Source: Undaria pinnatifida (Eukaryota > Sar > Phaeophyceae > Laminariales > Alariaceae). Taken from it: DNA of 64,000 nucleotides. The position numbers were made by a program, and so were the translations under genes. Of this stretch, positions 24,980 to 34,900 are shown piece by piece. The notes under the pieces are model-generated. The model was not told the DNA's origin. It searched no databases and worked only from the letters and a program-made list of their open reading frames with translations. The stretch lies in the NCBI GenBank assembly GCA_012845835.1, contig JABAKD010000023.1:8805840-8869839 (forward strand), given 5' to 3'. Numbering within the stretch: the stretch's first letter is position 1; each line of letters begins with the position of its first letter.

Positions 24980-26318
24980 TGAACACGCTCCACAAAATAG
25001 TCAAACTGGTAGCTTGCCACACCAGGTGCCATTTCAATTCGGCGTTCGTCCACAGCTGTATCCGTACCCCCCACCTCCCCCCCCCTCCCTCCAGTTTACC
25101 CTTGTTGCTGTTCTTGGTGTCCACTGCTCCGTGGATTAGCCAGCTCTTATCCGCCTCGGTCCTATGCCATTTCGCCATGAAGCGGCCCGCCACATCGACG
25201 ACCCCCCGGTACCAGTTTCCACTCCTCTTAGCCGCCCCGGACCATAGCACACTCTTTACTCCTAACAGCAAAGCGGGGTTGTCCGTTGAATGCTTTGATA
25301 TCGTCTGCTACAGCTTGGGCCCAGTTCTTTTCTGGTCCGCTTGGTCCCGGGTTTTACCCACATCAACCATCGTCCCGAACATCAACCGATGAGTCAGCCG
25401 CTCAGTTGTCGTCCTTTGTACGGCGCCCGCAAAGAGGAGGTGGCTTTTGCGTGGTCGTCTCAACGCTTTCACATTGTGTTGAGGGTCTTGGCGGTTGATA
25501 TATGGTGGTCGGTGCGTTGTCGGCGCTGGGAGCCCAAATCGGTTAGCAGGAGGTGTTAGTGTGCCGTTCATAGGTCAGCAAAGTGCCCCTGGCAGAGATT
25601 CCGAGCCACACGCCCCTACAGCAGGGTGTCAATCACCGCGGTCCTTAGCAGGCGCACCTTTAGTATGAACGAAGCATCTATCTTCCATTTCGTACAGCTC
25701 ACGCTTGAAACAATCGTAGAATGCCCCGCTTGAAACGATCGTAGCATGCCCACGCGAGTGGGATCCGTCGATAATTCATGGCGTAATGTCGGCGCTTTCG
25801 TTGATAAGACCGTGCCCAGGCACAGAAAATGCATCGTCTGCATACATACCTCTGGCCCACCTCTTCGATAACACGCGATGGGGCCGGGAGAACCTTGTTG
25901 AGAGTGCGGGGCAGCGTTGTCTCCTTTTTCGTTTCGCACACGGTGAGGCCTGCTGATTCGAAAACGGTCACAATGACAGTCATCTTCGCAAGGTCTTCCT
26001 TTGATATTCACACAAGGCCTGCATCGTCAGCGTAAAGCATATCACGGACTGGCCTCCGTACATGTGCCAGTGGTTCAACCTCCAACCCGCCCTCCCCGAA
26101 GTCCTTCTCGAGGTGCACCAAGTCCTCAAAAGATCTGGGTCCTCACTGAAACTTAGCGGAACGGAATGTATCGCTGTGCGGCGAAAAATACATTGCGAAG
26201 AAGCGGCGACAGTACACATTCCTGCCACAACCCCTTAGTGGCGTCATGCTATTCATAGGGTTCACAGTCATCCATACGCACGCGAGCTCGCATGCTTTCG
26301 TGGAACTGGCCAACAACG
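24980..26318 (-). pseudogene. LINE-type reverse transcriptase fragment (left arm)
   Basis: This is a decayed non-LTR retrotransposon ORF2 C-terminal half. Visible pieces are CVLSPLL (palm region following a mutated QGLRQGC motif), MLYADDAGLV with an intact YADD catalytic box at 26023-26034, VTVFESAGLTVCETKKET, and LLFAGAVQRTT. A TGA follows the YADD box at 26008-26010, and frameshifts occur (for example before QTMHFLCLG), so it cannot make an active enzyme. The 5' half is absent; the fragment stops at the arm's inner edge. Confidence 0.75.
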
Positions 26319-27116
26319 GAAAATATTTTCTCGGATACGCATGCCAACAACACACTCAACCTTACGGAATATTTTTTTGTCATAAATATCTTGATCAATC
26401 AGCAGGCTCGGCGTAGATGAGAGGGGCAACAGCCCTGGGTTCAGTCAAGGGCCCAAGCGCAGTACCGCGCAACCCGTGCGAGCCCCCTCCACAGTAAAGC
26501 GCGGTCCTACACTATCCAGCCCGCGATCAAGGGGGTGCTGTGTGTTGTTTTTGTTGTACATGAATGATAGTTTTTGCTTTTTCGGAAGAACCGAGCGTGG
26601 GCCGCATTAAATTTATTTTGTCACAGCAATGTGGAGGTAAAGGGCGGACTCTAATAACGCAAGATGACTGTGAGATAGGCACACTCCACACAGACAAAGC
26701 ACAGACAGTGGGCGCCCATGCCCACGCCGAGCACGCCATTTCTGCAGGCCTCTGGCATGGCCTGCACCATGGATTCCACTGATTTTTTTTTTTATATACG
26801 TGACATCATCGACCGATCGCTTCCTGCTTTGGGTGGACAACGACCAATGACAGCGATTAGCCCATTTGTGGTCTATTCAACGACTGGGTACAGATTAAAT
26901 TTGTTTTTTGATTACGTTCGTGGGAATAAAAAACATTTGCATTTTTGAAGAAAATATGGGCATGCGCTGGCTTTCGCGTCTACTCAAGAAAGTCGCGCGG
27001 GAGGTGGATCTCAAGAGGCTGCTGTGACGATGGCGCCATGGCGTCGTTCCTGTTGACGACCACGTTCTCATGCACAAGTATCGAGCACGCGGATGACGTA
27101 CCAGGAACGATGTTGA
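26319..27116. other. Spacer of the inverted duplication, no gene seen
   Basis: About 800 bp separate the arms. I see no convincing gene and no inverted symmetry inside. A spacer this size means any cruciform or hairpin would carry a large loop. Confidence 0.5.
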
Positions 27117-28420
27117 CCGTTATTGGCCAGTTCCACTAAAGCATGCGAGCTCGCGTGCGTATGGATGACGGTGAACACTATGAATGGCATGACGTCACTC
27201 AGGGATTGCGGCAAGGATGTGTACTGTCGCCTCTTCTTCGCAATGAATTTTTCGCCGCACAGCGATACATTCTGTTCCGCTAAGTTTCAGTGAGGACCCA
27301 GATCTTTTGAGGACTTGGTGCACCTCGAGGAGGACTTCGGGGAGGGCGGGTTGGAGGTTAAACAACTGGCACATGTACGGCCGCCAGTCTGTGGTATGTT
27401 GTACGACAACGATGCAGGCGTTGTTTGTAAATCAAAGGAAGACTTTGCAAAGATGATTGCCATTGTGACCGTTTTCGAATCAGCAGGCCTCACCGTGTGC
27501 GAAACGAAAAAGGAGACAACGCTGCCCCGCACTCTCAACAAGGTTCTCCCGGCCCCATCGCGTGTTATCGAAGAGGTGGGCCAGAGGTATGTATGCAGAC
27601 GATGCATTTTCTGTGCCTGGGCGCGGTCTTATCAACGAAAGCGCCGACATTACGCCATGAATTATCGACGGATCCCACTCGCGTGGGCATGCTACGATCG
27701 TTTCAAGCGGGGCATTCTACGATTGTTTCAAGCGTGAGCTGTACGAAATGGAAGATAGATGCTTCGTTCATACTAAAGGTGCGCCTGCTAAGGACCGCGG
27801 TGATTGACACCCTGCTGTAGGGGCGTGTGGCTCGGAATCTCTGCCAGGGGCACTTTGCTGACCTATGAACGGCACACTAACACCTCCTGCTAACCGATTT
27901 GGGCTCCCAGCGCCGACAACGCACCGACCTCCATATATCAACCGCCAAGACCCTCAACACAATGTGAAAGCGTTGAGACGACCACGCAAAAGCCACCTCC
28001 TCTTTGCGGGCGCCGTACAAAGGACGACAACTTAGCGGCTGACTCATCGGTTGATGTTCGGGACGATGGTTGATGTGGGTAAAACCCGGGACCAAGCGGA
28101 CCAGAAAAGAACTGGGCCCAAGCTGTAGCAGACGATATCAAAGCATTCAACGGACAACCCCGCTTTGCTGTTAGGAGTAAAGAGTGTGCTATGGTCCGGG
28201 GCGGCTAAGAGGAGTGGAAACTGGTACCGGGGGGTCGTCGATGTGGCGGGCCGCTTCATGGCGAAATGGCATAGGACCGAGGCGGATAAGAGCTGGCTAA
28301 TCCACGGAGCAGTGGACACCAAGAACAGCAACAAGGGTAAACTGGAGGGAGGGGGGGGAGGTGGGGGGTACGGATACAGCTGTGGACGAACGCCGAATTG
28401 AAATGGCACATGGTGTGGCA
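27117..28420 (+). pseudogene. LINE-type reverse transcriptase fragment (right arm)
   Basis: This is the same fragment as in the left arm. It keeps [14 protein letters not shown], the fingers/palm motif of non-LTR reverse transcriptases, better than the left copy. Its catalytic box at 27402-27413 reads YDND instead of YADD, losing one of the paired aspartates. It shares the frameshift before QTMHFLCLG with the left copy, so that damage predates the duplication or was spread by conversion. An extra TAG occurs where the left copy has GAG (TTTERLTH region). It is non-functional. Confidence 0.75.
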
Positions 28421-29719
28421 AGCTACCAGTTTGACTATTTTGTGGAGCGTGTTCAAGTACAATGGTATAGCCCTAAACAATACAGTGAGCGGTAATGTTT
28501 TTTATTTGTTTGTATTCATCGAGATCGAACGGGGAGGCGCGAACGCGGCAGTAATGCCATTTACTTGTTATCTTGCTTGCTTTGCTCGTTTTCAGCTGTT
28601 GCCTTTTTTTCTCTCCTTATTTCCTTGATTTCCCTCCCCGCCGGCCTCAGGCCGGCATCTTCCTCTTCTTCCTGTTGTTTCGTCCGTGCAACAGTAGTTA
28701 GCTGTTTCCCTTCACCAGCATGTAGGTTGTTTCTCTTGCAGCCGTTCTGGCTTTCTTGCATCTCTCGTTCTTCAGAGCCCCTCCCTGGCGTTTTCTTTGT
28801 TAAGTTTGAATGTTTTCCTTATATTATGGTCTCGCTCGTTTTGTTTTGCTGTCGTGCCCGGTACGCCGGCATTTCACTTGCTTCATTAGACTATCTATGT
28901 TGATTCCGTATTTGTTTGTTGAGATTGTTGTTTACCCTGTCTCACATATACTTTGTATGTCTCAGGATGAATAATAAGCACGGACGCCGGGTGTACTCAA
29001 CACACATGACAAACAATCTTCTGGTCACATGCTACCGGCTGTGCTGTACCTGGTGGTATATTTTTTATGACTCAGTGAAGTTTAGGCTAGGAGTATTGAC
29101 AAGAGGTACTGTTGCAGAACGGAAAATTGCACCGCAGCAAACATCACGGCAGGGTATCAGCACACACGGCAGGGAGCCCAGCGACCGGTTCCTACCCTCG
29201 ACGCTTACTACCGACCGCGTACAGGCTGCTGTGCTGCTGCTGATGCTGTGTGGGTTACTGCGGCGCATTTGTCTGTCACTCTTTCTCGTGCGTTGATGAC
29301 GTGCTCAACTGCTTTTGATAATGCGCCCAACTGCTGTTAATGATGTGCTCTACTGCTGGGAACAAAGCAAAACGGTTTGAAGGCTCTGATGGCAATGATG
29401 TTTGATGTATGTTGAGAATGTGGTTGGATTGGATTTCATGCCAGCGGAGGGCGAGACGGGACAGAGACTAAAAACAATATGAAACGATTTTGAAGTGCAC
29501 ACCTAAGACGGATCATCGATTACCACGTCATGATGTACAGCAGCAGTAGATATATAAAGGCAAGATCTGTGTTGCCGATTTTGTCGGTCTTGTTTGTAAC
29601 ATCAATAAATGATGAAACTCTCGAGTGTTTCCCTGACCACTCCTCCTGGTCATCCGGGCGACGTCTCGCGAGCCAAAAAACATCTGGATGGATCGTCTAG
29701 CCGAAGACCAACCGTTGCA

Positions 29720-29724
29720 TCTGT
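29720..29724. other. Target-site duplication, left copy (TCTGT)
   Basis: TCTGT directly precedes the LTR start and is repeated at 37738-37742 directly after the other LTR, as expected for integrase-mediated insertion. Confidence 0.9.
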
Positions 29725-30229
29725 TGTGGAGTAGGTTGGTACGTGTGGCGCCCCGGTGGTGGTGTAGGTGGAGGAGAAAGGTGGCGTAATAGCCGGTGAT
29801 CGGTAAACTACAAACTACTAACTAAGGCGGGTGTGATAACCCGATTTACCCGGTACGTGTGTGGTGAAGCGTGATAGCTCAGGTGTGATAACCCGGAAAT
29901 GGAACTCGGTGCTGTGGCGTGATAGCCGGGATGTAAATACACAGGCGTGGTAGCCGTGCAGTGGTGAAGGCGTGATAGCCCTTGCAATATAGATGGGTCG
30001 TGGTAGCCCTTGGCGTGGTAGCCGTAGAAGAGACACAGAGAAGACACAAGGTAGAGGCAAATATAGAGTCGAAAATGGAGTGATATTATTCGTGCACATA
30101 AAAACCCACAACACAAAATCCCGTTGTGGAGATCCATCCCACACATATACGAAACCCCCAAAATTCTCCGATCCATCTTTTCGACGGATTCTTGTTAGCA
30201 ATCTGACAATGGAGTGAGTACGTCCAACA
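29725..30229 (-). repeat. Copia 3' LTR (element orientation), with a nine-fold 12-mer array
   Basis: On the plus strand the 12-mer GGCGTGRTAGCC or a close variant starts at about 29783, 29830, 29867, 29882, 29916, 29944, 29969, 29997 and 30012, always in the same direction. LTRs hold the element's promoter and RNA-end signals, so the array may bind a regulator (inference). Open frames in the LTR rich in GYHA-like peptides come from this repeat and are not genes. Confidence 0.9.
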
Positions 30230-30241
30230 TCCCCCCTACTC
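30230..30241 (-). promoter_or_regulatory. Polypurine tract of the copia element
   Basis: On the element strand GAGTAGGGGGGA lies directly upstream of the 3' LTR. This is the position and composition expected for the primer of plus-strand DNA synthesis. Confidence 0.75.
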
Positions 30242-30541
30242 GCAACATTGTCGTGATTTATCCAGACTACCCTTTTAAAACGTACATTCCCAGATACTAA
30301 AATACTGCAGAGTTTTTCTTTACTCATGTCCAGACAACAAAAAAAATGTTGCACATGCAAAAACACTCAGATCCGTTCTCATCACATCCATGACCATTAA
30401 AACTCAAACACTATTCAGTATTTTCCATCGATCAATTTGAATGTAAGTCCTTTAACCCTCATAAAGATGCATCAGAAAACAAAACAAAGAAACAAGTAAG
30501 AAATAGAAAGTAAGAAAATCAAATACTATCCGAGAGAGAAA

Positions 30542-31300
30542 TCACGTCAAATTCATCACTATCCCCCGGTGAAATTCAAACTCCCTCTCAGGTAACGCCT
30601 TGGTGAGGAAGTCAGCATGCTGGTACTGCGACGCTACGTGGATAATTTCGACCTCCTTCCTTTCTACCAGTTCCCTCAAAAAGTGATGCCTCACGTCAAT
30701 GTGCTTCGAGTTCGAGTTCGAAATCGGGTGCTTTGCGATTTGGATGGCACCCTCGTTATCCTCATACATGGCAATACACGGCATCCTTGCCTTCGGCAAC
30801 ATAAAACACCAAACCTGCCTCAAAAATAAAATCTCCTTCCCCATGTCCGACATAGCAACATACTCCGCCTGAGTAGTCGAGAGAGTCACACACTTCTGCG
30901 TCTTGGAGTACCACGAAACAGGCCCCCCCGCACACATCACTACCCCCCCGGACACGCTCCTCCTGTCCGTACTGCGCGAAGCATAGTCGGCATCTGCGAA
31001 CGAAATCAAACTAATCCCCGTCAACGTCCCCTTCTGAAAGGAAATCCCAAAATAACTCGTCCTCATTGCATATCCTAGTATACTACGTGCCGCTTTCCAG
31101 TGGATCAGCTTCGGCGCACTGCAATACCTTGCTACTGCCCTCACTGAATTCGCGATATCCGGCCTGGTCAACAACGCAATCCACAAAAGCGCACCGATCA
31201 ACTCTCGGAAAGGAAACAGAACATTTGGCTCGTCAACATCGTAATCCCAAAGCCTCCAAGTTGTAAGAAATCGGGTTAGCGATGCCCCAATCCACACCAT
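30542..31300 (-). pseudogene. Copia RNase H and C-terminal pol region
   Basis: This open frame of 252 residues covers the end of the reverse transcriptase connection and RNase H. RNase H removes RNA from RNA-DNA hybrids during reverse transcription. Copia hallmarks seen are LLWIALLTRPDI, FADADYASRSTDRRSVSG, VSWYSKTQKCVTLSTTQAEY, SKHIDVRHHFLRE and ADFLTKALP. It lies in a different frame from the upstream reverse transcriptase piece; the frameshift is around 31290. The RNase H motifs themselves look intact. Confidence 0.9.
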
Positions 31301-31385
31301 ACTTCTCTCCCAATTCTTCCGTGCACGTCTGTTTCGAAATAGTCAACCTCCTTGCCTCCCTGTCTCTCTCGTAATAGCAACCCGA

Positions 31386-31964
31386 TTACCACTTAAGCTC
31401 GCCCAACGACTTAACTGGAACAAGATGTCCGAGATCCTTCCCGAACTGATCACACCTTTCCTTCTTTCCCACGGCAAAAATATAATCAACATGCACCACT
31501 AGGTGCATCACTACTTCCCCCATTTCAACCAAACGAAAAACACACGAATCGGCCAAGCATTGCACAAACCCCAAATCCAAGAGACATTTCCTCAGTAATG
31601 CATACCACTGTCTAGACGCCTGTCTCAAACCATAAAGACTCTTGCTCAGCTTCACAACCTTCCCTGTCAATGAACCACACCCTTCTGGCAATCGCATATA
31701 GACATCCTCGGCAAGATCTGCCCTCAAAAAAGCCTGGTCTATGTCGAAATGGCACAACTCTAGGTCATGTTCACACGCCAACGCAGCCAACAAACGGACA
31801 CTGGACGATGCAACAGTAGGCGCGTACAAATCTCCAAAGTCAATGTACTCTCTCTGCATGTCACCCCTAGCTACAAGTCTCGCCTTCGCTTTCGTAGGCC
31901 AACCAAATTGATCAACCTTCCAATCAAAAATGAGCTTGCTACTGATCACGTTGTCTATTCGTTG
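31386..31964 (-). pseudogene. Copia reverse transcriptase core, inactivated
   Basis: The frame continues that of the Gag-integrase polyprotein after a TAG at 31965-31967. Motifs seen are ARLVARGDMQ, the first catalytic Asp in CHFDIDQAFLRADL, and KLSKSLYGLRQASRQW. The YVDD box reads HVDY (Asp to Tyr at 31482-31484), which removes a metal-binding aspartate. A TAA at 31386-31388 ends the piece in GELKW*; pol homology continues for about 45 codons beyond it before the frameshift. The copy cannot encode active enzyme. Confidence 0.9.
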
Positions 31965-34900
31965 CTACTCGTCAACAATTTCAAACGTGCCTGCTTCAAG
32001 CAAACCGAACACTTCACGCTTAGCCGCGTCCATGAACTGTGCGCCATGCTCACCGTCACGTGCCTCCCTGAACGTCTTTGGTACGCGGAGGTCCTTGGCG
32101 TGGCAGAGGGGCATGTCGGGCCGCAGGTGAGAGGGGCGCATCTCGCGAAGAGCTGCGTCGAAATCCTCCCGCGTGGCGAGTCGCGACACAAGGCCCAGCG
32201 GCACTCCCCGTCCCGACGGCTCAAGCGACCAATAGTTACCCCCGCTCCCCCCCCCGCCCGTGGTGTCGTATGGCGGCGCACCTTTGCTCTCCTCCACGCC
32301 CCCCGACCCCGCATGCTGCTTGCCTCCGCCCCCCAGCTCACCAGACCCGTGCCCCTGCAGGAGCATCCGTTTCGCGTTCAGGGCCCGCCGGTTGGCCAGC
32401 AGCGACAGCAGCACATCCTCCCCCGCATGAGATAGGAGTCCTACCCCGTGGTCGAACGACGTCGCCTCCGGCAGTGGCGTAGAGACCCCTTCTTCCGGCA
32501 CGCCCGAAAGCTGACGGCCCTCCGACCTGGTCCTTCCCGGCACGCGCTCGTCGCCCCTCTCGCCCAGCATCCTCGTTGCATGTGGGGTGAGCGGCGAAGA
32601 ATATCCTGCGGCGACCGGCGGCGGCTGCCTCTTTCTGTACGTCCGCGGGGCCGGTGTCGCCGCCGGTGATGGCGATGACGATGTCGTCGAGCCGGCGTCC
32701 TCGATGGAAGAGGGAGACCACTCCGGCATCGGCGAACATGCGGCAGGCGGTGTGAGAGCGCTGGGCGAGTGCGCAGGGGGCGGACCGGCAACAGCGGACG
32801 AAATAGCAGACGGTCCGGGCGGCGGCGAGGTGTGAGCGCTGGGTGAGTGCGCGGACGGCGGTGATGACGATCGCAGCGGTGGTGGCGGCCAGGTGGCTGC
32901 TGCAGGCGGTGTACCAGCAGTAGCAGGCGGGTCCGAGCAAGTGGTGTGAGCGCTGGGTGAGTGCGCGGACGCCGGACCGGCAGCGGCGGGCGGCATAGCA
33001 GTCGGTCCGGGTGGCGGCGAGGTGTGAGCGCTGGGTGAGTGCGCGGGCGGCGGACCGGCAGCGGAGGCCGGCATAGCAGTCGGTCCGGGTGGCGGCGAGA
33101 TGTGAGCGCTGGGTGAGTGCGCGGGCAGCGGACCGGCAGCGGCGGGCGGCATAGCAGTCGGTCCGGGCGGCGGCGAGGTGTGAGCGCTGGGTGAGTGCGC
33201 GGGCGGCGGACCGGCAGCGGAGGGCGGCATAGCAGTCGGTCCGGGTGGCGGCGAGGCGTGGGCGCTGGGTGAGTGCGCGGGCAGCGGACTGGCAGCGGCG
33301 GGCGGCGTCGAGGCAATCTCGAATGACACCCCCGGCGGCGTGGGCGGTGCTGGCGCGGAAGGGGCAGTACTGAACCCCCCCCCCCCCGACTGTGGCAGCG
33401 GCGCCCATGTAACGTTGCTAGAGTAGCATACGCGCCCTGTGTCATCCCTGAGTACCTTCACACAGCAGTCGGCATGGTTGTCGCCCGCGTTTAGAAAGTA
33501 GCACGGCACGGCCTTGTCGTCCAGCTTCGACCTCCTCTCCCGGTACATGAAACCGTACTGAAAAAACGGCACCACCAAGAAAGCACCCTTCTTGCCGATG
33601 AACAGCTCCTGCGGCGACGCGCGACCGGGATTTGAAGGGGAAGCAGCCTGGTTGAGCTTCTGCGCGGCATCCGTCGCCGATTCCGCCCAGAGCTTGTCCC
33701 CGCGAGCATCCAGGCCGCGAACACACGAGAACCCCCCCGGCCCCAAGCGTCGCTCCGCGGCGCGGCGAGATGCCATGGCAATTTTGTTGCAACGCTGGAT
33801 TGCATTCTCCACTACCCCATTGTATTGCTGCGCTCCGGGGGGGGAGTACTGCACGGCGATTCCCATGGTGGAGCAGAAGTCACGGAAGTCCTTGCTGGTC
33901 CAGAGTGAATCGCAGTCGCCACGGACACTCCGTATCCTCGTCCCCGCTTTGTGGGCTAGGTCGACGATACACCGCCGGAAGACGGCTACGGCGTCAGACT
34001 TGCGACGCAGGGCGTTGTTCGCGATGTAGCCCGTTGCAGCATCGACAGCATAGAACATGTAGTGGTTGCCGCCTATGGTGGTGGTGTATGGCCCGCACAT
34101 GTCGATATGTAGGAGATCGCCAGGCGCCTTCCCCGCTCGTCCCTCGCTTCGCTTCGGCACGCCCGCTCTCGTCCCCCTCGCCGATATACACGTAGTGCAG
34201 GGTTCCATCCGTCCGGTGAGGGTGATCCCTCGCTGCCGAGCAGATTCCCTCAAAATAGGTTTAGACAGGTGGCCGGCGCGGTCATGGAACACGTTAATAT
34301 CGACTCGCTTGCGATCGTTGCCAACGTGGAAAGGGTTTTTCACGGGGCCCAAAATGGCAAGTGCACACTCTTCACTTTTTCTATCCTGCATCATACGGTC
34401 GAAAATGTCCCATTCTACGGCATACGCCTCGGTCTTCTCGTCAGAAATGCTCTGGGGTCGATAAATCCATGCCGTACTTGAATCACACGGAGTGGGGTGG
34501 GATAAAGCAGTCTCAAGCTCAAGCTCCAACTCCATGGGAGAAGCCATCACAACGCTCGAAGGTTGTACGAGGTTGTTTTCACTAAGAGGAACCGTGGGGG
34601 ATATGCAGGCAGCAGATACGAATGCACTCTCACGCGAAACACCAACTGAACCAACTGCGCCAACTGGCATCGGTGGGTTGCAAGCGGAAGACTCGGGGGC
34701 ACTCTGATTCGCTACATCCACTGGCAACGGAGAAGGGGGTACTCGGGTGGCGTAGAGGGAGTCGTTCGCCGATCCCCGAATGAAGCGGAGCCTTCCCGCT
34801 TGTGTACCAGTGGGGTTTACAGAACAGGAGTTTTTATGAGCCACCTTCCAAATCGAGAAAAGGTTAAAGCCAAGCCACGGAGTATATATCACATCTTGCA

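Larger units (their letters stand above)
22800..26318 (-). repeat. Left arm of a large inverted duplication
   Basis: This arm is the reverse complement of 27117-29724 joined to 37743-38680. Matching landmarks from inside out are GCATGCGAGCTCGCGTGCGT, the LINE fragment, a CAACTGCTG/CAGCAGTTG repeat, CATGACGTGGTAATCGATGA and the ACCGGAAGTGGCCGATACAC region. Matches extend past the LINE 3' end, so a whole segment was duplicated rather than two LINEs inserting independently. Identity is uneven: near-perfect over about 24950-25975 and clearly lower towards both ends. Confidence 0.85.

Noticed and set aside
29808-30366. Minus-strand frames of 122-182 codons in the copia LTR
   Set aside because: They lie in the LTR, recur identically in the other LTR, and their peptide periodicity comes from the 12-mer array.
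32338-33445. Plus- and minus-strand Arg/His-rich frames of 334 and 356 codons
   Set aside because: They are alternative-frame shadows of the Pro/Ser/His repeat in the copia polyprotein.
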